Positions 55,508-64,000 of a stretch of DNA of 64,000 nt are shown one piece after another (position 1 is the stretch's first letter; each line of letters begins with the position of its first letter). The translations under genes were made by a program, and so were the position numbers. The stretch comes from Gracilaria gracilis (lineage: Eukaryota > Rhodophyta > Florideophyceae > Gracilariales > Gracilariaceae): assembly GCA_030374805.1 (NCBI GenBank), contig JARGSG010000240.1, forward strand, positions 62,001 to 126,000. Direction: 5' to 3'. The notes below the pieces were generated by a model. That model had not been told where the DNA came from and searched no databases. It saw only the letters and a program-made list of their open reading frames with translations.

Positions 55508-56587
55508 TTACAGGTATTTAGCAGCCAAGGCCTCAAAGTCAGCTATATCGTCAGCGGAGCCCATGTATACAGGCACTCTCTGATGAATGGAAGAGGGTAC
55601 GACATCCAGGATCGCTTGCTTGCCTGTGGTAGCCTTTCCTCCAGCTTGCTCCATCAAGAATGCCATGGGTGCAGCCTCATACAGAAGACGAAGCTTTCCA
55701 GTCGGCGACTTCTTGTCAGCAGGGTAGATGAACACGCCCCCATAGAAAAGGGTGCGGTGCACGTCTGCAACCATAGAACCGATGTATCGCAGCGAATAGC
55801 TAGACTTGCCTTCTTCAGGGTATTTGAGACTCTGGACGAATTCGGAGGTGGGTTTATCCCAGTTCTTAGCATTTCCTTCATTCACAGAGTAAATCTTTCC
55901 CCGCGCGGGGATTTTGATGTCAGGATGTGTGAGCACAAACTCGCCCAAAGACGGGTCAAGCGTAAAACCGTGAACGCCATTTCCGACGGAAATGACAAGG
56001 TTGGTGGCCGATCCATACATGGCATAGCCAGCGGCGACCATCTCACGACCGGGCTGCATAATGGCTTGCGCAGCGGTCTCCGCATCTACAATAGCCTCTG
56101 GTTCATCCAACTTGAAGATGCTGAAAATAGTACCAATAGACACGTTGGCGTCGATGTTAGAGCTTCCATCTAACGGATCGAAAGCTATGGCGTATTTCCC
56201 GGTCGAACCGTCGATGCTGCTCTTCTGGCAGACGATAGCAAGGTCATCCTCTTCGGAAACCATCACACCGCACTTCTCTGAGCTGTTGATGTTGACCTTG
56301 AAGGTGTCGTTCGCGATAACATCAAGCTTCTTCTGATCCTCACCTTGCACGTTGCCGGACCCGGCCAAACCATAGAGCTTGGCGATCCCAGCACGGCGCA
56401 CACAAGTCTCAGTGACCTTGCACGCAAGCTGGACTGCCGCCAGTAGCAGCGTAAGATCGCCGGAAGCTTCATGGTGCTTTCGCTGTCCCTGCAACACGAA
56501 GCGCGTGAGCGTAACGGAGTCAAGCCCCTCCAAGCCGGACGGGGGCTTGAGCCCGGAGTTCAGTTGTTCCTCAATCAATTGCTGCAT
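55508..56587 (-). CDS. Fructose-1,6-bisphosphatase, cytosolic type
   Basis: 359 residues from ATG 56587. Hydrolyses fructose-1,6-bisphosphate in gluconeogenesis or sucrose-type sugar synthesis. Seen are LTRFVLQGQ, the AMP-site-like GDLTLLLAAVQLA, LYGLAGSGNVQGEDQKKLDV, MVSEEDD and the metal motif DPLDGSSNID (about 136-145), then LRYIGSMVADVHRTL and the C-terminal LLYEAAPMAFLMEQAGG. The cysteine-bearing loop that makes the plastid enzyme thioredoxin-regulated is absent. Another ATG at 56749 would add 54 Arg/Ser/Pro-rich residues. These could be a targeting leader or merely a translated 5' leader; the domain start favours the shorter form. Confidence 0.93.
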   Translation of the reverse strand: MQQLIEEQLNSGLKPPSGLEGLDSVTLTRFVLQGQRKHHEASGDLTLLLAAVQLACKVTETCVRRAGIAKLYGLAGSGNVQGEDQKKLDVIANDTFKVNINSSEKCGVMVSEEDDLAIVCQKSSIDGSTGKYAIAFDPLDGSSNIDANVSIGTIFSIFKLDEPEAIVDAETAAQAIMQPGREMVAAGYAMYGSATNLVISVGNGVHGFTLDPSLGEFVLTHPDIKIPARGKIYSVNEGNAKNWDKPTSEFVQSLKYPEEGKSSYSLRYIGSMVADVHRTLFYGGVFIYPADKKSPTGKLRLLYEAAPMAFLMEQAGGKATTGKQAILDVVPSSIHQRVPVYMGSADDIADFEALAAKYL

Positions 56588-57515
56588 GGCGGAAGGGCGG
56601 AAAATCGTAGAAGGCGGAAAGGAGTGAAGTCGCGGTCGCTGAGGAGGTGGCTGTAGAGAAGGGGCGGAGTCGGGACTGCGCTTGGGTACTGAAGAGCGGA
56701 CAGAACTGCCGGCACAGCTGCAGCGCGACGTAGCGCAGCGGCAGCGCATCGCAGCGCTGTGAAGTGCACACTGGTGCGCCAAAATGACGTTGTGGCAGGC
56801 AAACTGGGATGATCTCAGCTGTCGTCCACTCGTTCCACTGCACGGAAGGAAGCTATGCAGCTAATTTCGGCGAGCCGCGCAAACTCGACAAGTGTGCGCG
56901 CATTAATGGCGGGCACCAGCGCGCCGTGGATTCATTACTTCTCCCCCCATCTTCATGAAGAAATCAAGCTCGGTGTCAGCAGCAGAGCGCGGAGAAACGG
57001 GCTGCACGGCACCCTCGTTCATCGTCAGGGGCGGGGCGGGAAGAGGAGCATTTTCGGAGATACCTTCTCCCATACAGGCCCAATCAGCGATGCCTTGCTT
57101 CTAGTGCGTTGGTTTCGCAAGCTTAGCACAAATCGCCGTCTGGATAGCGCATGGGAGGCTTGTTGTTCACTCTATACCTCGCAACAGAGCTGAGCTCAAA
57201 GACTTGAAAGAGTACATTTGACAGAAAACTCGGCTACAGCCTTCTAAACACGTGCTACCAAAGCAGAAAAAGCGTATCATGCAAAACAATCAGGCACACA
57301 TTCTTCAATATACACAGTTCAACGTAAAACAGTCTACGCAATACAACATCATTCCACAACAAATCGCAGACAATTTTCCAGTGCGCCGTAGTTTCTACTC
57401 TGGCAATCGTCCGCAATCATTGCTGACGTGCCACATAACATCGAAAATAAACACATCACCTCTTTAAAGCGACCCTAAAGCTCACGCGAACTGCCACTCA
57501 AAGAGTTAGCTAAAA
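56588..57515. other. Intergenic region between FBPase and a C2-protein gene
   Basis: 930 bases, GC-rich on the left, A-rich near 57250-57470. A 112-codon ATG frame at 56855-57193 on the plus strand shows no family feature and is not called. Confidence 0.45.
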
Positions 57516-58616
57516 CTATTCGTTGGTGACGGCGAACCAGAGGTCAATTTTCTCGTCTGTGATTTCCTTCTTGGCAAGCACCACTAGCCCAGGCGCAGTG
57601 CCATCCTGCCCAGACCACCATTGCAAAACTTTGCCCTCTTCCATTTGCATCAGTTGCTTCACAGACACTTGAACAAAACCGATCAGTTTCGGATCTATGG
57701 CACTTCTCTTCTGATAGAACTCAAGTCTCATCGGCTTACTGTCTTCAGCACCGAACAAGTCAGCAAACGTGGTAACAGCTGTCTTGAACTCTCGATTGGG
57801 ACTCGCATGGCTCTCAGAGCGGAATACAGGCGTCCACCTTGCCTTCTTCAGCGCGCGGTTGAGCAGGAAGAAAGTTTTTGCGCGAGGCTTCGCTGACTTG
57901 TCGAACTTGACGTTGATGTTGACGATACGGTCCGCTCCGCGCTGGCGTTTGGTATCTCCAGAAAGAATGACCCACGTATCCTTCTTCTGATTAATAGAGT
58001 CCATCTTCATGACCTTACATTGGCCTGGCGCAACCACAATATCCCACACGGAACACATTGCGTGACCGAGAGAGATGGCCTTCTTCATAGAGCCCTTGCC
58101 ATACACTTTGACCAACAGCTCCTTGTCCATGTCCTGGTCGGGCAGTGCAGAGAACGAAAACTTGGTGACGAAGCGCGGAAAATGGCAGTTGGTGAGCGCT
58201 TCGGTGCGTCCGATATGTCGCCACTGATCGTGCGGGGTGTCTCGCATGTACATGACGACGAAGGGATCAGTGTTGGAAAAGAGGTCAATCTTAGGCAGAA
58301 ACTGGCACTCAACAGACACTTCCATAGGCTCTGAGTAAAGCACATCAATATAATCGCGCGTGCTCTCAGAGCCTACGGTACTTCCGCCCAGAAACTCGAC
58401 GATGAGCTGCACAGGCTTGGGCGTCTCCTCCTCCAGCACGGTACCGATTGGAGGCGGCTTGTGCTTCGGAAAGTCTTCCAGACGAGTGATGGTGCGCGTG
58501 ACTGTGAGGTTGGACGCGGCGGTCATGTCGGAATCGACGGACATATTATCATCATCCACGGACGGCACGGAGCTGAGCGTGTGCTCCGAGAAGGACTTGT
58601 GCATAATTTCCGACAT
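57516..58616 (-). CDS. Tandem C2-domain protein, copine-like without A domain
   Basis: 366 residues from ATG 58616. A first C2 domain (about 85-215) shows VEVSVECQFLPKIDLFSNTDPFVVMYMR, with Asp residues in the loop as expected for calcium-dependent phospholipid binding, then WRHIGRTEALTNCHFPRF and ELLVKVYGKGS. The copine pattern (TE...N..P.F) is clear. A second C2 (about 225-355) has KTFFLLNRALKKARWTPVFRSES, MRLEFYQKRSAIDPKLIGFVQVSV. Copines normally continue with a von Willebrand A domain; here the chain stops (LWFAVTNE). The gene at 24278-25632 has a related second half. Confidence 0.82.
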   Translation of the reverse strand: MSEIMHKSFSEHTLSSVPSVDDDNMSVDSDMTAASNLTVTRTITRLEDFPKHKPPPIGTVLEEETPKPVQLIVEFLGGSTVGSESTRDYIDVLYSEPMEVSVECQFLPKIDLFSNTDPFVVMYMRDTPHDQWRHIGRTEALTNCHFPRFVTKFSFSALPDQDMDKELLVKVYGKGSMKKAISLGHAMCSVWDIVVAPGQCKVMKMDSINQKKDTWVILSGDTKRQRGADRIVNINVKFDKSAKPRAKTFFLLNRALKKARWTPVFRSESHASPNREFKTAVTTFADLFGAEDSKPMRLEFYQKRSAIDPKLIGFVQVSVKQLMQMEEGKVLQWWSGQDGTAPGLVVLAKKEITDEKIDLWFAVTNE

Positions 58617-59256
58617 GATGGGCAGCGGCGTTCTAATGAAAACGACGAGGAAGACTGCTGTTTGAGGCACGGGGCGCAAACGAAGTTTGAGGCGCAAAGA
58701 GCAGCGGCGATGCAGACGGCTGGCAGAGGCGCTGAGGATGGCGGATGCGTTGGGCGCGTTTATTTCCGACTTGGGGTGTGGAACAGCTGCGAGCGGTCGG
58801 GGGCGACACAGCGGCGAGCGTTTTGAGCAACTTCAAGCCGCGGGGGAGTTCCGGTGGCAGAGGCGCGTCCGGTCGCTGTGCCTGCCAGAAATGGGCACAT
58901 GGCCGTTTCGGGAAGCAAGCGCACAGGCGCACACAAGGCGCATTCCCCGCATTCCCAACTTCGGAATCGAAAACACGATGTGCACGTGGACACGCGTTCA
59001 TTGTTTTGAGGCTGGATTCTCGTGCACACGGCGCATGGTGTCAAGCGCGGCAAGCAGGCTACTGGCAGCTCCTCTGGCGGCACTATTGATTGGATGTCCT
59101 GGCGATCAAGCGCTACCGACTCGGTAATATCATACCGAGTGCGGTCGCATCGGCAGCGACGAATCACGACGGGATTGGCGCGCTTGCGACCCGCCCGAAC
59201 CGAAACGCCACCGTTAACGTCGCGCTTTCGCATCGTTCCGCCGCAGCGCTGCCGCC
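58617..59256. promoter_or_regulatory. Divergent promoter region, C2 protein and TGT
   Basis: 640 GC-rich bases between divergent starts. Overlapping chance frames on both strands; CGCGCTT-type sequences but no element identified with confidence. Confidence 0.4.
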
Positions 59257-60519
59257 ATGCCCGCGCAGCCGTCGCAGCAGCCAGTCGACGAGCGCGACGA
59301 TGCGTCGTCGTCATCGCCGCCGCTCTTCTACGGCGGCCCGCGCTCGCCCGCGCTCCGTCTCGAAGTGCACGCCGTGTGGAACAAGGCACGTGCTGCGACG
59401 CTGCACTTGCCGCATCACTCTGCGCTCACACCCATGTTCATGCCCGTCGGCACGCAGGCTGCCATAAAGGGCTTGGCGCCTTTTCAGCTGCTTGAGCCTT
59501 CCGTCGATGCGCAGCTTATTCTTGCCAATACTTATCACCTGGCATTGCGTCCTGGCGGACACGTTGTGCGACACCATGGCGGAGTGCATAGCTTTATGAA
59601 TTGGCCCCGTGCCGTACTCACCGATTCGGGCGGCTTCCAGATGGTGTCTCTGCTGCGCTTTTCTACTGTTACGGAGAGTGGCGTACATTTTCAAAGCCCC
59701 GTTGATGGTACGGAAATGCTTCTTACCCCGGAGAAGAGTATTGCTATTCAAAATGATATTGGAGCTGATATAATTATGGCCTTGGATGATGTCGTGCCTT
59801 CCACCACCACTGGCCCGCGCGTTGAGGATGCTTGTCACAGAACGCTGCGCTGGATTGATCGTTGCGAAACTGCACACTCTAGGAAGAGTGAGCAGAGTTT
59901 GTTCGGTATTGTCCAGGGTGGCTTGGACTCTCGTCTCAGAGACCTCTGTTGCAAGGGTCTCGTAGAGAAAGATCTGCCTGGCTATGCAATTGGCGGCCTC
60001 TCTGGCGGCGAAGCGAAAGATATCTTCTGGAAGGTGGTCAACCAATGCACTGACCTTCTGCCAGATAGCAAACCGCGATATTGCATGGGCGTTGGTTACC
60101 CAGAAGATCTTGTTGTATGCGTTGCACTCGGTGCCGACATGTTTGACTGTGTGTATCCGGCACGTACTGCGCGCTTTGGGACCGCGCTTGTTCCATCTGG
60201 TTTGCTAAAGATTCGCCATGCTTCCATGGCTACGGACAAACGCTCTATTCAAGACGATTGTCCATGTCATACATGTCGCAACTATTGTCGAGCATACTTG
60301 CATATGCTCACCGCGAAGGATGGAACCGTGGGCGCTCAATTGCTCACGTTGCATAACATTGCATATCTCACCCAGTTAATGAAGCGCACGAGACAAGCCA
60401 TTCTTGATGGTGTTTTCGAACAGTTTGTGCAGAAGTTCATGCTTGATCTTTACCCGGAGAAGAATTATCCCAAGTGGTCGAGCGATGCTCTCAGTTCTGC
60501 AGGAATAAGACTGTTGTAA
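59257..60519 (+). CDS. QTRT1: Queuine tRNA-ribosyltransferase catalytic subunit (TGT)
   Basis: 420 residues. Exchanges guanine-34 for queuine in tRNAs with a GUN anticodon; in eukaryotes the catalytic subunit pairs with QTRT2. Seen are FMPVGTQAAIKGL, LANTYHLALRPG, the catalytic-site DSGGFQMVSL (about 122-131), FQSPVDGTEMLLTPEKSI, GGLSGGEAKDIF, the nucleophile region DCVYPARTARFG and the zinc site CPCHTC with the later His in LTLHN. A disordered Ser-rich N-terminus of about 30 residues precedes the domain. ATG 59257. Alga-derived queuine use depends on salvage, since eukaryotes do not make it. Confidence 0.96.
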   Translation: MPAQPSQQPVDERDDASSSSPPLFYGGPRSPALRLEVHAVWNKARAATLHLPHHSALTPMFMPVGTQAAIKGLAPFQLLEPSVDAQLILANTYHLALRPGGHVVRHHGGVHSFMNWPRAVLTDSGGFQMVSLLRFSTVTESGVHFQSPVDGTEMLLTPEKSIAIQNDIGADIIMALDDVVPSTTTGPRVEDACHRTLRWIDRCETAHSRKSEQSLFGIVQGGLDSRLRDLCCKGLVEKDLPGYAIGGLSGGEAKDIFWKVVNQCTDLLPDSKPRYCMGVGYPEDLVVCVALGADMFDCVYPARTARFGTALVPSGLLKIRHASMATDKRSIQDDCPCHTCRNYCRAYLHMLTAKDGTVGAQLLTLHNIAYLTQLMKRTRQAILDGVFEQFVQKFMLDLYPEKNYPKWSSDALSSAGIRLL

Positions 60520-61386
60520 GCACTCGTTTGTATTTGGAGACGAGGTTTTTCGTTCTGACAGTCACACATCTTCATTTTGCATTACGCACCGTCTCGCCCT
60601 CAACGCGTGTGTCGCCCAACAAGGACAAGGGTTTATTGTATTTGATTTCGAAAGCGAATGACGAAGGGCTCTCTATTGCCCCATCAGAGCTTCGCCGTCA
60701 ATGGTCCAACAAACTCTGCTTCCTACCATTGTGGCATTGCCAAGCGCTGGGGTCGTTCCAAATTGCGTGGACCCCCACAACGAGCTTCGCAGCACACCAT
60801 GGCACGAAGGGCCCTCATTTGATTCCTGTGACTTCACTACTCGGTCACTCGCGACTCTATGCTTGACGCCGGGCAGCGAGTGCGTGCGCGTGAGGTGGCT
60901 GAAAATGGCGCGTGTGCGCTCCTGCACCTCGCCCCACACGCGCCCCTTTTCTCGCTCGATTCTTCGCATCCTCGAATCTCCCTTCCAAACATCGATCGCG
61001 CTATCATGTCCCGTGTCCCCCTTCTTCCCCTCTAGTGCGTGGTTAGAGGCATTTTCAGGCACCAAGTTGCGTAACACTGTTGCCCCGCAGCATTGTGTGC
61101 TCGCTTGTGTGACTCCCTCGCGCCTGCACTCAGCACCGGCCATTTGCAACCCACATTTCATGCGCTCAGCGAGTCACCAAACTTCCGGCGTTCCTTCACG
61201 TCCCTTCCCTTTCTCTCCTCCTCCGATCTCTTTTTGCTCCTCCGTCCTACCTTTGCGGTCGCCGTCGGCTTCTTTCGGCCGACAAGTTAGGGTGGCTCGA
61301 CTGCCCTTCCTTTTGTTGATTGCTCGTGCGGGCTTTGCTCGGTTGCATGTGCTACCGCGCAACGCACGTCACGTGGAGCCCTTCAC
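60520..61386. other. Intergenic region, TGT to MYB
   Basis: 870 bases upstream of the MYB gene, pyrimidine-rich near the ATG. A 265-codon ATG frame begins at 60701 and overlaps the MYB start in another frame; it has no domain and is judged a chance frame. Confidence 0.45.
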
Positions 61387-62907
61387 ATGGGTCGCTCTGA
61401 GAACGATACCTACGCTAGAGGTCCGTGGACAAAAGATGAGGACTCGATGCTCATCTCGCTCGTCAATGCCCACGGTCCGCGAAACTGGACTAATCTAGCT
61501 TCGCGAATGCCTAGTAGGTCAGGAAAGCAATGTCGTGAACGTTGGCTTAATCACCTTAACCCTAATATTAAGAAAGGCGCGTGGACGTCAGATGAAGACG
61601 AAAAGCTTGTTTCTTTGCATAAAACTATTGGCAATCGTTGGTCGGAGATTGCCAAACATCTCCCCGGTCGAACGGATAATGCGATTAAGAATCATTGGAA
61701 CTCGACTATAAAGCGAAAGATTCGCCCGGATGGTTCCGGTTTGATATCTACACCGAGCTGTAGCAGTCGCCGTGTCCCTGTGTCTGCTTCTGCATCTGCG
61801 TCCGCAAGCACTCCCCCTGCTTCTGTCTCTGCTTCCGCCCCTGCCTCTGCTTCCGCACCCGCTTCCGCCACAGTATCTGCGTCTGCCTCTGAGCGAACGT
61901 CGAGCTCATCCCAGTCTCTGTCTTCTCGGACGAGACAGGGCAGCCTCCGAGATAACAAGAGAAGCGGTTTGCAGCTGTGGAGATCCAGTCAACGTCACAC
62001 CAGTGACAACGCTAAGGCTCGCAGAAGCAGAACCGGGGCGCCCAAATCCGATGGTCATCGCTCCCCGCGTTCGACTATCCATAGGATATCGACTCCCTCT
62101 CGCAGAAAGGTTCACAAATCGGAAGATTCGTCCGATAAACCTGAAGACAAAAAGCCCTCCGCCGTATATGAGACCCCAGCGCAAAATCCACGCTTCCCTG
62201 TCATTGTTCTTGGTTCTTCCCTCAACGTTCTCTCACCCCAACCTCTCGCGCTAAAGCAAGAAGGAACATCGCTCGCTGGAAGTGAAAGTTATTCGTCTGT
62301 CACAGACCCACACTCCCCATCTGCTGGAACTTCATCTCAGTTTTACGGCTATCTGGACGAGACTGCGAATCTATCTTCTACAGATACAGCACTTGTCACG
62401 AATTCTTCTGGGACGCCCAACATTTCGAATGGGTTTGTCCCTGAATTAGAACCAGAGCAAGATTTTGCAACAAATATTCCAACCAGTGCCCGCCGACGAC
62501 TCTCGACAGAAGTGGATGAGAGAAGTGATGGTCGTCCTTCCCACAAGCGTCAGAAGAGTGATACTGTTTGTACAGTTGAAGACGATCCTATTCCTCCTTT
62601 TCTCTTTGAAAGCGCGATAGGTGATTATGGCCTCGAAACAATACCGCTCGCAGATCTGGGTTTCGCCTTTTCACTGGCTGACAGCGACCCTATCTCCGTT
62701 AACCATTCATGTTTGCATTCAGTCGGTATTGGTGAAGACGAGCGGATGAACGAAATGGGTCTAGGACCCTTCGACGATGTCTCTGAGGAAATACGGGATC
62801 ATGCTGACAACGAAGAGTTTTCGAACATCTACAGCAGCGCGAGTTTGAACTATCCATCTCTGATAGCCTCAATCAACCCCATAGCTAATCCTGACTACGG
62901 ATTCTAG
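61387..62907 (+). CDS. R2R3-MYB transcription factor
   Basis: 506 residues. Two adjacent MYB repeats open the protein (about 11-60 and 63-112). Repeat 2 is [19 protein letters not shown]...WTNLASRM, with the recognition helix [15 protein letters not shown]. Repeat 3 is [43 protein letters not shown], where the first Trp is conserved. The recognition residues match c-MYB-like specificity for AACNG. After the domain come an Ala/Ser dipeptide tract (about 134-178), basic segments and a long acidic C-terminus that could activate transcription. No R1 repeat is visible before the domain. Single exon, ATG 61387. Confidence 0.95.
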   Translation: MGRSENDTYARGPWTKDEDSMLISLVNAHGPRNWTNLASRMPSRSGKQCRERWLNHLNPNIKKGAWTSDEDEKLVSLHKTIGNRWSEIAKHLPGRTDNAIKNHWNSTIKRKIRPDGSGLISTPSCSSRRVPVSASASASASTPPASVSASAPASASAPASATVSASASERTSSSSQSLSSRTRQGSLRDNKRSGLQLWRSSQRHTSDNAKARRSRTGAPKSDGHRSPRSTIHRISTPSRRKVHKSEDSSDKPEDKKPSAVYETPAQNPRFPVIVLGSSLNVLSPQPLALKQEGTSLAGSESYSSVTDPHSPSAGTSSQFYGYLDETANLSSTDTALVTNSSGTPNISNGFVPELEPEQDFATNIPTSARRRLSTEVDERSDGRPSHKRQKSDTVCTVEDDPIPPFLFESAIGDYGLETIPLADLGFAFSLADSDPISVNHSCLHSVGIGEDERMNEMGLGPFDDVSEEIRDHADNEEFSNIYSSASLNYPSLIASINPIANPDYGF

Positions 62908-63341
62908 GACGCTAGATGGCTCTGATTCAACCTTTTTCTTAGAGGGCCGCAGCGCTGTTTACTTTTAACTACTCCATTTCCACTTCCCACAACCCTTAAC
63001 CGCTTCATTTATTACCACACGCTATCATCATGCAGATATCTAACTAAGCGCGTTCTAAGATGAGTGGGTCGCAAGAAGAGATATACTGGACATTCCGGGT
63101 ATCTTAGAACTTCAACCCATGTGTACAGACGTCATCTTTGCTCGTGCACAAGTTTGTGGTACTGCAGCTCCCTTTACGAGATAGTTTTGCCGCAATCCCC
63201 CTTTCGCGACTGTTCGACGCGCGATTCTATCGTCCTTAGTGGCCTTTTAGAGTTTTCGCAGGGTCTTAACAATCCTCATATAAACATAGAAACATATTTA
63301 GTAGTTACCATACCATCTGTTACCCCTACCACCCAGATCAA
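62908..63341. other. Convergent intergenic region, MYB to PPR gene
   Basis: 430 bases between two stop codons; AT-rich. Nothing recognised. Confidence 0.45.
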
Positions 63342-64000
63342 TTACTTGGGCGTTTGAAAGTTCGAAGTATTTTCTTCAAGACTGAAATCTAAGCCGCTGC
63401 CTTTCACCATCTCTGGACAAATTCTCTTGGCTACTGAGGAGGCATGTGTTTCCCCGCAGTCCTTGGCCATGGACTGTAACATATTTCTCAACAGCCTTGT
63501 CCGTTCCAAAGTATCAGGGACCTCATCAATTGCTCGAATTATTGCTTCATACAAGTCTCTCCATCTGTGGGAACGAAGATGGCTATCACCATCCTTAACG
63601 GTCGAACGAACTTTCCGAAATAAAGCGCGTGCTCTCCTGATGTGAGAAGGATTCTTACTTAGCATGCAAGCATATATTAGAGAACGATAAGTTTGAAGGT
63701 TTGGAGGATACCCTAGACGTTGCATGTCTGGAATGACTCCAAATGCAGAGTCAACATCTGCCTCTTCAGCATACGTTTTGACAATTGTTTCCAGGGCTAT
63801 TCGTTGTGGTCGGACATTCAAAGCTTCCATCGCAGACAACATGCCTCGCAATTCAGACCCAGTTTTTTCCCGGTCTCCGACGTTCCTGGTCATCTTATTA
63901 AGCACAAGCGGTACAGAATATCCTGCTAGGTTCATTTCCTTAGCGAGTTTCAAGGCTGTCTCTTTGCGGTCGCTACCAATTGCCGCGACGATTGCAGCCG
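63342..64000 (-). CDS. Pentatricopeptide-repeat-like protein, cut by window edge
   Basis: At least 219 codons, open to the right edge, so the N-terminus lies outside. Helix pairs of PPR type are visible: GSELRGMLSAMEALNVRPQRIALETIVKTYAEEADVDSAFGVIPDMQRLGYPPNLQTYRSLIYACMLSKNPSHIRRARALFRKV, with the typical AFxxxxxMxxxGxxPNxxTYxSLI spacing. The C-terminus is charged. PPR proteins bind single-stranded RNA in plastids or mitochondria, but targeting cannot be judged without the N-terminus. Confidence 0.75.
   Translation of the reverse strand, partial: AAIVAAIGSDRKETALKLAKEMNLAGYSVPLVLNKMTRNVGDREKTGSELRGMLSAMEALNVRPQRIALETIVKTYAEEADVDSAFGVIPDMQRLGYPPNLQTYRSLIYACMLSKNPSHIRRARALFRKVRSTVKDGDSHLRSHRWRDLYEAIIRAIDEVPDTLERTRLLRNMLQSMAKDCGETHASSVAKRICPEMVKGSGLDFSLEENTSNFQTPK

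Noticed and set aside
56588-56782. Longer N-terminus of fructose-1,6-bisphosphatase
   Set aside because: Arg/Ser/Pro low complexity; kept only as an alternative start at 56749.
60701-61498. 265-codon ATG frame overlapping the MYB start
   Set aside because: Overlaps the MYB repeats in another frame, composition of a leader or promoter, no family feature.
1-64000. CRISPR arrays, bacterial operons or a biosynthetic gene cluster
   Set aside because: No regularly spaced repeats; the window is eukaryotic with independent, unrelated housekeeping genes.

Overview
This is a nuclear genome segment from a photosynthetic eukaryote, most probably a red alga. The class cannot be fixed from sequence alone. 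The Rieske protein of the cytochrome b6f complex is nuclear-encoded. Its leader is a simple transit peptide with a phenylalanine close to the N-terminus and no preceding signal peptide, as in algae with primary red or glaucophyte plastids. Genes are mostly single-exon and closely packed on both strands. Four introns could be demonstrated or strongly argued; they have GTRNGT-like donors and YTAAC or TACTAAC branch sites. Intron poverty of this kind is typical of red algae. No operon logic applies, because each gene is its own transcription unit.

Layout. 0-9.1 kb: an Elongin-A-like protein open at the left edge, a Pin1-type parvulin, a four-helix membrane protein, a type II membrane protein resembling O-fucosyltransferases, a glutathionyl-hydroquinone reductase (one intron) and a divergent small protein ending in a CaaX box. 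9.1-13.7 kb: a mobile-element island. It holds a Tc1-type DNA transposon with perfect 30-bp ends, symmetric inner repeats and a broken transposase, inserted in a short open reading frame with promoter-like upstream sequence. An RNase H relic of a non-LTR retrotransposon follows. 13.7-33 kb: an ERCC6L2-like SNF2 helicase, an AIFM2/FSP1-like flavoprotein, a probably thylakoid-lumenal FKBP, electron-transfer flavoprotein beta (one intron), an unknown basic protein, a C2 protein (one intron), a GNAT acetyltransferase (one intron), PUM3/Puf6 and the decapping scaffold EDC4.

33-46.5 kb: plastid Rieske protein, a possible small membrane protein, a coiled-coil protein, a GH47 alpha-mannosidase, a long coiled-coil protein with a Hook-like N-terminus, and malate dehydrogenase. 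46.5-64 kb: two unknown proteins, a polyproline protein, a mitochondrial-type ABC half transporter, fructose-1,6-bisphosphatase, a second C2 protein, the queuosine tRNA-guanine transglycosylase, an R2R3-MYB factor and a pentatricopeptide-like protein cut by the right edge.

The genes serve unrelated housekeeping tasks: photosynthesis and carbon metabolism (Rieske, FBPase, MDH), mitochondrial electron transfer (ETFB), RNA and ribosome metabolism (PUM3, EDC4, TGT, PPR), DNA repair and transcription (ERCC6L2-like, Elongin A, MYB) and the secretory pathway (mannosidase, fucosyltransferase-like). No dedicated multi-gene system such as a biosynthetic or defence cluster was found. The most distinctive things are the transposon and the reading frame it splits, the prenylated protein, a cluster of MYB-type CAACGG sites with palindromes, a nested-palindrome locus near 23.4 kb, and the Hook-like protein.
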